Of a stretch of DNA of 64,000 nucleotides, positions 13,407 to 26,100 are shown in pieces. How positions within the stretch are numbered: the stretch's first letter is position 1; each line of letters begins with the position of its first letter. The stretch comes from Channa striata (Eukaryota > Chordata > Actinopteri > Anabantiformes > Channidae): positions 6,758,001 to 6,822,000 of the forward strand of contig CM065182.1 of assembly GCA_033026295.1 (NCBI GenBank), read 5' to 3'. The notes under the pieces were generated by a model, which had not been told where the DNA came from, made no database searches, and saw only the letters and a program-made list of their open reading frames with translations. Both the position numbers and the translations under genes were made by a program.

Positions 13407-16400
13407 CTACGTCCCACCGTTGTAGGAGTAGTCCGCCTTGTTGTGCATCACCAGCTTATTGTCCACAAAGTAGAAGCTGTCAGACTGCGTCTCATACGGA
13501 TGAAGGATCATCTCTCTGGCTGCAAACAGAAACAGTAACAGCTGTTAATAAATGGTCAGGAGGGTTCAATTTAGATCTAAGGATTCACTGATTTCATGTG
13601 TTTCTAATGGTCCTAGTTTGGGCAGTACATTGAAACTAATGTTATTGAACCCGAGTATGCCTTCCCCATTTAAAATATTACTCTGCTTCTAGCTCATCTC
13701 AAGGAGTTTTTCATTTCAGACAACATCAGAGTCAAAAACTCAGGGTGACGTCATCTGGAGGATTTGTCTCGAGCTATATAGTATTTTAATAGGGACGTGC
13801 GAGGTTCAACGCTAGCCTAAAAACTTTGGGTGGGATCTAAAGTCTGTGATGTTTTAATTTATCAAGCATCCGGTGTTAAAAACTAAGGGGTAGACTATGG
13901 TTAATCCACTCACTGAGGTCCTCAGACAGAGGCGGGAATTCGTAGATGTGTTCGCAGGTGTTCTTGCTGCTGGGCATGCAGAAGCCGAACTCAAAGTCGA
14001 AACTCTTCAGCAACTTCTCTCTGAAATAATGTCTCTCGATCATTCGGAAGTTTTCTATGGGCCTGTCGCCGACTGTGAACTCAACACTGTGAGGTTGAAG
14101 ACAGACAGACAGGCGGAGAGAGGAGGAACAGACAAATTAGTGTTCAGCATAACAAAGGGGGACACAGAGGACACAGCAGTCTTTCTGTTGGTAACTGCGT
14201 CACTGTAGAGTCGCACACATTTCTCACTTACGTGGCTCCAACTTGCCGCAGTCGGAGAAAAGCCGGGGTGAACTGGTAACGGACAAACCGGCCAGCGTTT
14301 GGGTCAATATCCCTCTTTTCCCCTGCTTTATCTAAGGTGAGGATGAGTTTTTATGAAACAGAACAGAATTAAATGAAATAAACTCTTTTTTTTCAACATG
14401 GACATTTTCCATGAGTTCTCTGAGGTGGACTGAAAATTAAGCTGTTAACAGGTTTCCAGTTCATGTCTGCTACCGAGCAGGAAAGGTATGTGTTTGTGGA
14501 GTGGAGCGTGAACACTAATATGCTTTACCACCGTCGACTAACAATGATAGCGTATGTTGAAATCTTGTATCAGGCTTATTGCTACACATGGAACACGTCT
14601 CTTTGAGCCCGTTATGATTCTGGGGAAAGGTGTGGAATTAGTAGTGGCGTCTGTTTTCCTGATTATCCCAGCAGATTTATGGACATTGACTTATCATAAA
14701 CATGATATCAAACACATAAAAAGTGTAAGTAACACTGAATGTATCTGTGTTAAAATTTTACTTTGAGTAGGTCGGTCTTGGCAAAAATAGTGTGACATGT
14801 AAAGTGGAGTGTGACTGTTTGTTGCTGTTGTTTGGCAGATTAGTTTTTAGATCTTCCTATGAAGACCAAAATGGAAATTTTTTTATTATGTTCATGTTTT
14901 CTTTGAATTCTTCTGCAGGTTAATGGTGAATGTTTGGTGGATGTGTGTAGCCTACATGCATAAAGCTGCAGAGTGTTTAAACTGTAAATGGAAGATATAA
15001 ATGTAAAATATCCATAGAGCTGATGAGTGACTCACCTGTTGATGGAGGTTTAGTGATTTCAAACAGCACCGTGCCGGTTTCCATGTCTCTGATTTTGAAC
15101 CTGGTGAAGTCAATGTTGTAAACGTTCTCGTCTGGGCTGCAGAGATAATCTGAGAGAGTGAGAAAAGATTTACAATGTAGACGTATAGTACTTAACAAAA
15201 CAAATGCAAATCCATTGACACAAATCCATTTCTTGATCACATATGTTCTGATCACATTTATAAATGCTAAATTGTATCTTGGGAAAGTTATTCATTTTAA
15301 TGCAGGTTCACTGTGGAACAACGACTGAAAATAGCTGCAATGTTGGCTTCTGACAAAAACATAGTAAACTGTAAAGCAGTAAGACATATGAAGAAAAGCA
15401 CCGTGTACAAAAAAGTGTTTATTCTTATATTTCTTACATTCAAATGAAAACATGCACTCAAACATTCACACACCTCAAACCACTGAACAATATAAATGCA
15501 TTCAGTAAATGATTCTCACCTTTTGATATTATTATATTATTATGAAAAACTCTTTGACAATTTTGTCTGAATGTCTGAAACTGTGTTAGAGGAGCGCAAA
15601 CAAAACACACACACACACACAGAGTAAAAAAGAGAAGCAAGTTATTTTCGTTCCTCTAATCCTTCCTGCCCTAACCCGGCAGTGTCACTGCTCATTAGCA
15701 TTCCCCAGCAGAGCAAACACTTCCTGCCTCATGTCTGATCGGATTGATAGTGCTGGCCAGCAGGTGTAACATCCCGCTATCGTCTCCACTGAGACCCGCT
15801 CGCTCGCCTCACGCCAGCAGCCACAAAGCTCAAATAAATTAAAAATGAATTGGGGATGACATTGTTTTAGAGATTTGAAAGTGGATCCCTGCTGGTCCTG
15901 TTAGGTTACAGGATCAGCAAATGTTTGTCCACCTATTGGCTCAGTGTCTGATTTTCTGTCTCGCTTGATGTTGTTGGATCATGTCCCGCTGTTTCTCATG
16001 AACTCATCTGTCTGCTCAAAGACAGTAAAACAATACTAATGATGACCAATCATCAACCAGCTGTTGCACCTTCACATTACAACATTACAAGATGACAGAT
16101 GCAACCATCACCTCTAAGCGGTATTTCCGTGGTTAAACTGATAAAGGAACTCACTCATCGCTCACATTTCTGATCATGACAAAGTTTTCAATCAGGTGGC
16201 TGGTGCAACAGTTGATGTTGTGAGGGGTTTCTGGTTTGAAGGATCCCTACGGGGAGCATAGGATGGGTTCCCATCCAAGTGTTTTAACAAAAAATAGTGC
16301 ATTAATGTCTATTTCAATATGTATAAGGAGCTCATCATCCAAACATGGGGGTAGATCATGGGGGTGTCGTTTACAGATGAAATCCCCCCTGACAAAGGCA

Positions 16401-19400
16401 GCAGGATGAATGCACAGATCTGTGTGCTGAGACTTCCACAAATGCCTCAAAACTCACTGAACTTTATTGTGGTAAATGCAAAGCATCTTCAGATGTGTAT
16501 CGGTTAAAGACTGCAGGCAGTTTTGCATTAACAACAAAGAATGTTCCACATGATATTATGTAGGAGGATTTTGTTTGACTTACTGTTGAAGCTGTAAGCT
16601 AAAAGATGTGGCACTTATAAACTGTGTCCATAATAAAAGCTAATTTTCTTCTGTAACAGCTGGATGTGTAAATCAGCAGCTGTATGGTAACAAGTATTAT
16701 CATCCGTGTTGTGCCCACAAATTATTTTCCTGCAGCCACTGCAGGAAAATAATTTGTGATCAATAGGATCAGTGTTCTTGAATGTGAAGCGTACCCACAG
16801 CGTAAATCCTTTTTCATGTTTTTGCTGGCTTCATTTTGACATGTCCTCCGCCTGGAGGATTACTCTCAATGCTTCCCTGCAAGTTTTTATTTGTACTTAT
16901 TTAGCGTTTATGTATTCATGCTGGAGCATCCCTGAAGAGGAACCAAGGCCTGAAGTCACAGCATGTTGTCAACTCCATCTCCTTTATGAGGTGAGTGTCC
17001 CTGACAGAGCTGATGTGATTCGCCGTGGCGCTGCGATGCCCTTGCTCCTCTTTCTGTCTGAATGCTGACGTCGGCTCTTCTAAACACATTAGCTCTCAAA
17101 ATCCTGCTCTATTTACCGCTGTGCAACACCTGAAGATTCACACAACCTCTGCACACTCGCACACACACTCAACAAAAAACCAATACAAACACCTCAGGCA
17201 GACGCATGGTTTTATTAAATGGGATACAATATCTGCGCCTGCAAGGTGTTGGAGTATTACTAACAGTGGTGTGTGTTTGCACACGGGTATAATAAACTGT
17301 GCCACAACTGGTGTTGACTTGATCTTTTTGTTCACTGACGGCTATAGTTGCGTTTGAGCCTCCTAATGAAGTCTCAGTCTAAGATTGTTTGTGGCCCAGA
17401 TGCCTTTGGCTTTTCTCTGTGAGATTTGTTCCTTTCCCAAAGCAGATTCACCAAATTGTCTTATCTAACTGCACAAACTTCTCTGACAGCAGACTTATAA
17501 AAAGTCTGTTATTGGGAGGCAGAACCTCAAAATATATATTTTTTTAAATATATATTTTGAGGAAGTTGTATAAAATGTAGAAGTATATGCCAAATATGCC
17601 ACAAAAATACTAAAATCTAAAATACGTCTTAGTAAATTAACAACCCCTGATGATCATGATGATCGGTTGAATGTTTTCATGTTTTTTACTGAATACATCG
17701 TCATAAAATTAATTTCTCATTTAAACTCCAAATCCATTCAGATGAAGCCACTATTAATTATTAAGTGTATTTCCCCTGTGAAGAAAGGCAGTTAACAGTT
17801 GTTTAGAACAAGAAAAGTGTGTGTTTAAGAAGAAATCTGTTCCTACAACAGGTTCTAGAATGAGGCCCAGTCACTTTGTCGTATCTCTGTGTGCTTTCTG
17901 TATGTGTGTGCGAGGTCTCACTTTGCCTCACAAAACCTGAAGTGTTTGTAGTAAATTACAAGCCGTCTGTCACCTCAAGTCACACACACACACACAGACA
18001 GAGAGTCATCTGAGGACAACTTGCTGATAGGAGCCACCAACAGACTCATTTTATCACTGTGACTTTTCTTCTGGGCTGTGATAGCACACACCTCCCAACC
18101 TTTTGTGTGTGTGTGTGTCTGCAGGATCACTACAGGCAAAACTAAATACTTAACACACATATCTGAAGGCTATTAACAGTTAAAGCTGAGTTGCGAGTGT
18201 TAGTGAAACCCAGCTGGAAAGAGGAAGTTCGTCTGAAAAAACACGTTAACTTCAACATCAGCAGAATTTAAAATAATTCCATGCCAGACCACACGTCTTC
18301 ATCTTTGGAAAATGTCGACCCGCTGACGGAGCATTTTCTACTCGCACACACGTGTAATCCCTAATTTTATAAAACCTACTGCTGTGTCACTTTGCTGCCA
18401 CGCAGAAAGCCGAACGCTGGGTGGCTTTGAAAGTGGAGCAACCACACAGGTATTTGGAGCCACTTTTGTGGTTCCACATAGTGTGATGGAATAGTGGATC
18501 CCACTTACTGACTCCATTCTAACAACATATGCTTGTGTGCAGAGCGTGTGGTGCACAGATGGGACAAAACTCAACTACAGGTGGGAGTTTTGACCAAGGC
18601 CTAGAGACGTCCAAACCTGCTTGTCCATGCAGTCACACGTACAGTAGGTCCCACTATCCCCTAACAGATGCAACGAGTACAAACTCCACAATGTCATTTT
18701 CAACTGATCACAATGATGTGAATTCAATGATATTTTGTTATTCTGATAAAGAAAAGGTGCATGCTGCCATTCACTTGCACTTTAGGGCCAAATAATGAAA
18801 AAAATAGTTTAAATATTCCACTGAAGACCAATTCCAATTTAGTACAAAGGCTCATGTTTGAATAAAAATGTGGGTTTTATATGGCTTTAACATATAAACA
18901 GTTAAATGAACTTTAATTTGACTACATCATCTTCTCTAACCTAACATTCTGATTGTATGTGCGGATTGAACTGTGACTGAACTTGTGTCTGGATATCATC
19001 ATAATCTTACATTCAACGTGGCACAGAAGTTGGATGTAAAAATTCTTATCAAACTCTCAGCATATGTCCCTCTGAACAGTGACATGATACATAAAAAGAT
19101 GCAGTATCATGGCACGTAATCACAAATCCAACCATACTTGTAAAAGCCTAAAAACCTAGAGAAGTAATCAACTACCAATGGATAAATGAGCGAAGCGAAG
19201 TCAAAAGTGCAGCACAGAGAGGGATGAACGAGACGGAACTCACGTCCTTCCTGTTTGATCGCTGCAGATACAGACAAAAATCACCAGAATACAGCAGACT
19301 AGATCAGGTGCACATTTCAACAAATACTGCATCATACGACCTAGATTCAGGCAAAATAAACAGTTCGGAGCTCCTTTTAGCATTTCACCCAGATAATGCA

Positions 19401-22400
19401 GGGACAGGAACCCTCAGTGTGAGGGTTTGAGATCACTGGCTCATGAAACCATGTCAGAGGCCTATAAACACAACATGCACGCTGACAAATATTACAGCTG
19501 AGGCTGGTAATGGATCTGCTTCAGTCTGTCCCACTTGAGCTGCAGATTGCTGGGTTAACGTGTTACCACAGTTTAAACCTCATCAATCTATATATTTGTC
19601 AGTCTTTGACAAATCTGATTTTAACTCTCCACATTTTTATCCATTTTTTACTGCAAAAAAGGGGGAAATCATAACAAACAAACTTTTACACTGAGCTAAA
19701 TAAGATCCATCACTGTAGTCGCTAACAACTGCAGAGCTCCTTTCACTGGTGTGTGACAGCCTCTTTTATCAGCTGTGGTCCACAGAAACACTAACTATTA
19801 TAAAGTAACTGCAGGTGTCAAAAGCGCTGAATTCATTCAATGAATGAATTCATTGCAAAATGATGTGTTCACCACTAGTGGATGAAGTAATCAAAAACTG
19901 TACTTAAGTACAAGTAGCCACTGACTCTTCTACTTAAGTAAAAGTAAGCAAGTACAAGATTTATATTTAACTGAAAGTATTAAAGTAAAAATTAATCAAC
20001 TACTAGTGCTGCTTTATGATTTTATTTTGGGGGCATTATCTCATTGATCGTTATAGACACAAATGATGGGCTGAAGCTGTTTTTCAGTCAATCAGTCACA
20101 ATGTGTGAACCAGCAGGGACCAGCTCTGTCCCAGTTCTCGGCGAAGTAGCACCAGAACTCGCATAGCTCACATTTTTCAATGAATTCAGCAGTTTATGCC
20201 TAAATTAAACCATTCATCCTTTAGTCCTTTAGTCCGGGGGTTTTGGCTGCGTGCGCTCTTGCGCAGTGAACGCAGACGCCAAAGACTAAAGTCAGCGCGC
20301 ACCGGCTCAGTTGGAGAACTGCTAACGTGTCAAATGAGTCCGTGAAGGAGGAAGTGACACTGAACCTGCCTGTGCCTGGTTAAATAAAACCATTCCCGTT
20401 CGGCTTGGGAGTCGCTTTTCTCCCGGCATGACTCCTCCCTTCCACCAGGTGTCGTGGGACTCTGTCCTTTCGCTGATTGCGCACGTGTCCCCCAGTCCCG
20501 AATCCCACAGCCTCCTCACACGCCAGTCCCTCTTTATAAACGGACCTATGTCCTTAGTACCTTGTCCACAGAAACTCCTCTCACTGTGGCTTTCTGCAGC
20601 TTATATTCATCTGTAATTATGTCATTTGTAATTTGAATGACTTTATAAAACGTTTTAAGTAAATGTCCCCAGCAGATGAATTATGATTGATCACCTGGTG
20701 TTTCCTGTATAATCATAAGGGCAAGAAAAGAAAAAGTGTCCAATATTATGCTGTCACTTGCACCACTCATACCATCCTCAGTTATACATTGGCACATTTT
20801 ACAATGTGAACTGTAATGATGGTGGACCTGGTGAACCTTAAACCTGCTCAACATCAGTACGTTAACAGTGTCTCTGTGGACATGGCAGATGCTGACGGTG
20901 GCTTGGAGATCTGCACTGATGTGGACTCCTTGTTCCCCTTATGAATGTTGCCTAGCAATTTCAGGGGCAGCATCAACTATGCAAGACATCAAATCATGAG
21001 CGTTGTCATTCCCCAGGTGGGGGTGTTAGTCTAAATGGTTAACAGGGGTGTGGAAAACACTTTTATGGGCAGGGCTCAAGGTCAAAAGGAAGAGGTTTGG
21101 AAAATGAATCAGAATTAGTTCTTGCATTAAAGCCACTGTCTGTTTGAGCTTCCAGCTCTTTCAGCTTGGTGATGGCTGTAGGTTGTTGTCGCCAGCGTGG
21201 CACGACAGAAGCAACTCGATTCATCCCACCCGATCATTCGGCTTGCCCTCAGCTCATTGACGCCTTCTCTGAGGCTTAGTGCCTCTGTGACTGATGATTA
21301 TTTATAACTTTATTAAATTACTAATGTGTAGGAATTTCACTGTTGTAGAAGCTCAAAGAACAACAATGTAGTTAGGCCAACTCAGGTCCACCTAAAGACT
21401 TCTACTTGATCTTGAGAAGTTAATAGCATAAAATAAAACCTTAGCTGCACAGATTTAAAGTGATTTTTGGACTTTCAGCAATTTTTGCTTAGGAGAAACT
21501 TTGTTTGAATGAATGAATGAAACTGTTTAAATTAGAAACAGTGGAACTGCAAACTGTTCATTGATATTTGTGACAATAGTCCCAACTACACACTGTTCTT
21601 TGTAACTTGTCACATGTTTATAGATATAATCCGCAACAGTGTGTTTTATGTATTGAACTAAACAAATGTTTTTTGAAAAAAAATTAAAATGTAACTAGTG
21701 AAACTGTCAAACAAGTGGTAACATTAAAAATATTAAGTAGCATAAAAAAAAACGTCAAAAAACTGTACTTCATTACAGTACAGTTCCTGCATTTAGTTAA
21801 TTTTCATCACCTACAGCTGCAAACACACATTAGTGGGGGTGTGAACGCAACCAGATTGTGCGCTGTTAAGATATGTTGACAAGTAAAACGCAAATACTTT
21901 AAACACATTGTGAATAAAATGTCCCCAGAGAATGTATTTTTGTCTGCCCAAAAAGACAAATCTCACAATAGAACATCCTGTTCTCTTTTCCCCCAAAATA
22001 TCTGATCTTGCAACATTTTTAAACATCTTTATGCATTTGTTTAGGCGCTCACAGCAGCTGGTTAAGGTTAGAGAAAAAGACTCAATTCACCTATGTGTAA
22101 TTGCTTTACGTGGTGGTTTCAATACCTGCAAAAGGGACATTCCCACCAGCCGTGTTTAGTTTTAATTAGCAAATTCAAACATAATAAACTACGCTGATAA
22201 ACACTGTAAACACTAGCTGCAACAGCCCAAAGCGACTGTGACTACGAACAGTCTCACAGAGCTGCTAGTGAGGATGCAGATTTTAATCTCGTTTTCAAAA
22301 AAGCTGCTTCATGTTTTGAAAGATTGTGCTCATGGTTGTAACACCAAGTAAGAGAATAATTAACAGTCCTAATATGTAAGGTCCTGGTAAGGTGTGTGAC

Positions 22401-25400
22401 ATTTTTTAAATAAAACTTCAGATTAGGAAGCAGCTGGGGATATAAATGAACCTCCAGGTCAACAAACTTTGATACATATATGTTTTTGATACATGACATC
22501 GTTATGTGTATGCTGAATAAAACAGACATGTACACATTTCTGCACATTTCTGCATGAACAGTGATGAGGTTTGATAGTGTGGAGGTGTATGGAGGAGCGA
22601 TGCATCTCTCCTCCACCTTACTAACCTGAATTTAACTGTTGATGACCCCAGCGTCATGGCAACAGTAAAAATAGGGACAGTTTTAAAATCAAAGATATGA
22701 TATGAGAGGAGACATGCAGGTAAACTAGTGGAGCGATTGATAGCCAGGGCTTAAAATTACATTATAACAGATAATACTTATTACTGAAACTACAGCATAG
22801 CTAGACGCTTTCAAATTGCTTATTTGTCTTAAATATATTTATTTTACAACATAAAGAGGGGAAAACCTGCCAAACCAGCACATTTGGCACTTATGCTTGA
22901 CTATCAAAGCAATACATATAGTTGTAAAGGTTCTGTTGATGCAAACCCATTTGAGTCACAAACAGGTTAAAAATAAGTTAAGAACATATGTCTGAACTAA
23001 ATCAGTCTGTTGTGTCCAGAGTAATCTTTGCTGGAGTAGATTGCTTTGATTACCTGATGGATTACAGTTTCAAAGTCGTTTTGTAAGGACACAAATTGAG
23101 GTCAGTCTCATGTGATATTGGAAACTAAATAGGTTCAAACAATAACCACAAAGTAAAAAACACTTTTAGCTTCAACTGCTCAGTATTGAAATTGTGCACT
23201 ACCCGACTTAAAGAGGGACTCAACTCCAGCCACTTGAGAACGTGCAGCAGCGGCGGTAGAAAAAAAAAACTGAGAAAGGCAAGTCACAAAACAACAGATG
23301 AGCTTCAACGAGCTCAGGGTGATTTCTGCTTTGTTCGACTGCCAGAAGCATTGTTGAGCAAGTGTGTGTGTGCACGTACGTGTATCCATTTCTCCCCGTG
23401 TCATCCGGCAAGTGACAGCTGACTATACTGTCAAACAAGGGGAGCAGAGGAGACCAAAGAAAAGAAGGAAAGTAGAGCAGGAAGTGTGTGGGAGAACAGA
23501 GATGCACGCTCTGCTGGCTGTATCCAAGGGGAGATGCTTCACGTTGCCGTAGTGATTCAAGCGTGTATCCATGTTGCTGTGGTGATTCACACATGCCTCC
23601 TCTTGCCTCCAGCGATGACGCTGCGAGATACGAAAGTGAGAGTTTCCAAGACCATGACAGGGAACAACACAGGGCACGTAATCATCGTGACGTTCCGGTA
23701 CGTGTCACCGTGCAGCTGGACAACGATCCCCACATAGACTCCACGATGGGAATAACCAACAACACACTTGCAGACGTAAAAGCATGTGGAGTCAGTAAAT
23801 GAGGAAGGAAAAGTTTTCCTCTTCTCACAAAGCTGTGAATATGTTTAGATCCCATTCCTTATCCCAACAAAAACTTCCTACTATTGTTATGTGAAAGAGA
23901 AATAAAAGAAGGATGGGAAGAGGAAAAAAAATGTGATAAGAAAAGAGAAAGCACAAGAAAATAATATAATGATCAGAGCACGTGTGAATATGTGGTGTTA
24001 CATTTAAACACCAAAACACCTTTTTAAAGTAGCTGGGACAAAATCCGACAGTTTGCATGGTGCCGTAACCTTGCCGGGTAAGTAAGGTATTATTCTGACC
24101 TTTAAATAGTCTGGTGCCCTGCTGGCCACCTGTTAGCTAACTGCTGGTTTAAGAATGGAGATGGGGATAGATGTAGGTGTGTGCGCATAAGAGCATCCTG
24201 GCTGCAATCGGCTTGTTTGAGATTTAGAGGTGTGACATAATTAAAAACTGCATTAAGTAATGCTCTATCCCGCGGCTCTTCCACGGTGACATTTTGAATA
24301 TGCAACAGAAAAATAACCACTTCAAGTTGTTATTCAACAGCAAATGTGATAATCAAAATGTCAAAGTGTGAAAAAAAAGGCCCTTTGTCTTAAAAATCTA
24401 TATCGGACTGGTTTGTTTATCAGGGAAATGCAGCTTTACTTTTGTTTAATGACTGTATACTGTGTCTAAATATAATAAATGTTGGCTGAGGTGCAGGACA
24501 TGAAATATATGAAAATGACTGGATTACCTTAGGAACAAAATGACAGACATACTAACTGTTAGTTTAGTAACCTGCATATCTTTTTTCTGACGTAATGTAT
24601 ACAGCGCAATGTTGGACCCATATATTTAGTCAGTGTTTATGATTGTGAATCAATAACGAAAGTCCTTTGCCACCAGGTTATTTGTTTAAATGATAAAAAA
24701 CAAATGGAGATTATAAATTTGTTGTTATCCCCATGTGTTTTAATCCTTTATAATGCAAAGAGAACAAGGCGAGAACATCTGCTCTCCAGCATCTGACCCC
24801 TCACTCACCCCTGCAACTCCCTCTTTCTACTTAAATAAAATCATCTAAGTGAACATGTGCTACTCCAGGGATGATGTGATTTAAAAGGATGAAAGTAAAT
24901 CTTGCCTGTCCCTTGTTCAGCAATTAACAATCGTTTGCATGTGTGGAGGGGGGGGGCTCCTTCACTGCCCCATCAAGCCTTGGCAGCTCTTGTTCTTCCT
25001 TCCTCCCAAACATCACACACCCACCTCCATGATTGTGAGCTAAACTTGACTCGCACACAGTCTGACACCTCCCACACAGGTCACAGGGTCACTGAGGAGT
25101 CAACGCGGGGGGGTTTAACACACATCTGCACACAGGCAGCTCCCCTGATGCATGTGTTTGAACTGGGCCTACATACATCCAGGGGACAATGACATGTCTC
25201 ACACCGGAGCTGTCACATTTCTATGGACATCTTAGACCCCCGCCCCCCCCCTTCTCGCTTAGCAACCGACACGGCAGCAACAGCATCAAACTTACTCTCT
25301 GTGATCTTCTGTAAGCCCAGCACATCCTCCGGACTGACGACTGCGCTGGCGAGCAGCTCCTCTTCCGTGGTCACCGGGACCCCCACGTCGCTCGGGTTGC

Positions 25401-25554
25401 TTCCCTTTTTCACTTTCATGGCCGCAGTTGGCTTCGGGCTGCCCGTGCAGCTGCTGTCTGTGCCTCCGGCGTCTCTGCCTGGATTGTCACCGACAGGCTT
25501 CTTAGCGCTGGATGGGTCCTGGCTGCTGCCTCTGCTGGTACAGGAATAGCTCAT
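13407..25554 (-). CDS. unc119: UNC119 lipid-binding trafficking chaperone, 5 coding exons
   Basis: Exons in transcript order: 25554-25296, 15149-15036, 14331-14232, 14086-13914 and 13519-13407 (stop 13409-13407). All introns are GT-AG in phase. From the ATG at 25554 the product is 252 residues; an in-frame internal ATG at 25419 begins MKVKKG, the same start as mammalian UNC119, and would give 207. The family folds as a beta-sandwich that binds myristoylated N-termini (for example transducin alpha and NPHP3) and delivers them to photoreceptor outer segments and cilia through ARL2/ARL3-controlled release. Diagnostic blocks are EDVLGLQKITENYLCSPDEN, DFTRFKIRDMETGTVLFEI, AGRFVRYQFTPAFLRLRQVG, FRMIERHYFRE, NTCEHIYEFPPLSE and SDSFYFVDNKLVMHNKADYS. 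LRLRQVGAT and HPYETQSDSF fit UNC119 better than UNC119B. Intron 1 is about 10.1 kb. Confidence 0.93.
16716..16758. repeat. Perfect 20-bp inverted repeat with 3-nt loop
   Basis: The left arm at 16716-16735 (CACAAATTATTTTCCTGCAG) is the exact reverse complement of the right arm at 16739-16758, separated by CCA. It could form a strong hairpin or cruciform. It lies in unc119 intron 1 with no adjacent open frame. Confidence 0.9.
17525..17562. repeat. Perfect 17-bp AT-rich inverted repeat
   Basis: The left arm at 17525-17541 (CCTCAAAATATATATTT) pairs exactly with 17546-17562 across a TTTT loop. This is the second perfect palindrome within 0.8 kb of the same intron. Confidence 0.9.
19868..21826. 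mobile_element. Candidate non-autonomous DNA transposon (hAT-like)
   Basis: The left end carries GTGGATGAAGTAATC followed by ACTGTACTTAAGTACAAGTA and ACTTAAGTAAAAGTA words. The right end (about 21760-21826), reverse-complemented, reads GGTGATGAAAATTAACTAAA and then ACTGTACTGTAATGAAGTAC, an imperfect mirror of the left end. The word set resembles the same fish family seen in slc13a2 intron 2. The roughly 1.9-kb interior is more GC-rich near 20.2-20.6 kb and has no transposase-like frame. I did not find a clear target duplication, so the boundaries are estimates; two separate relics are possible. Confidence 0.4.
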
Positions 25555-25762
25555 TCTCCGCTCCTCCTCCTCCCCCGCTCCTAAACCCAGGGCTTCCAAG
25601 ATACGAAACGCTCCCTCCCTCCCGCACCGAGGGATGCACGGTCGCCGTCTGTTATCCGGTGCTTAATTCCAATCCGCTTGGTCCTGAGGAGCCTGAGTTC
25701 TGTCTCCGCAGACGAGCTGCACGCAAACGGCCCCGGACTCCGCTTGGCTGAGCGCAGTGCGC

Positions 25763-25812
<50 letters not shown>

Positions 25813-26100
25813 AGCGCGGGCTGTTCTCCGCGGCCGGGTCTCCGAGACGCGAGACGCCCGTTCGACGGTGTCACATGAAGCAAGAAAAGTCTGGGCGAAA
25901 TAACCGGCTGGACTTGCAGTTGAAAAAGACGCGGCAGATGGAGAGAGAGAGAGAGAGGAGGGGGTGGGGGGGGCTTGGGGGGCGTCTCAGCGGAAGCCCT
26001 CAGCTGTGGTCGGTGGCGCACAGAGAGCCGCTGCTGCTTCTGCGCACAAGCGAGCGACGAAAGCGCGCACGGACCCAGACGAAGAAACGGGCGCTTTATT
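25220..26100. promoter_or_regulatory. GC-rich unc119 start region with (GA)n tract
   Basis: The first unc119 exon and the sequence upstream of it are visibly richer in CpG and GC than the surroundings, consistent with a CpG-island promoter firing on the minus strand. A (GA)n tract at 25765-25808 and G-rich runs near 25962-25981 lie 0.2-0.45 kb upstream of the start codon. No TATA box was found. Confidence 0.55.
25765..25808. repeat. (GA)n microsatellite in the unc119 promoter region
   Basis: Twenty-two GA units with CpG-rich sequence on both sides. Long open frames across it on both strands (for example 25581-26021 on the minus strand) are artefacts of the simple repeat. Confidence 0.95.

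Larger units (their letters stand above)
15150..25295 (-). other. unc119 intron 1
   Basis: I see no nested gene in this 10.1 kb. It contains two perfect hairpin-forming inverted repeats (16716-16758 and 17525-17562), CA/TG tracts near 17983 and 18103, a probable transposon at about 19.87-21.83 kb, and AT-rich sequence. Open frames near 23.2-23.8 kb overlap on both strands with no protein-like signature. Regulatory elements for unc119 or cryba1 could lie here, but none can be named. Confidence 0.6.

Noticed and set aside
13248..13538. 96-codon plus-strand frame
   Set aside because: It is antisense to the last unc119 exon and its 3' UTR.
23180..23802. Cluster of overlapping open frames on both strands in unc119 intron 1
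   Set aside because: Frames conflict with each other, lack splice sites and show no conserved motif.
25581..26021. 146-codon minus-strand open frame in the unc119 promoter region
   Set aside because: It reads through the (GA)n tract as repeated Leu-Ser and is a simple-repeat artefact.
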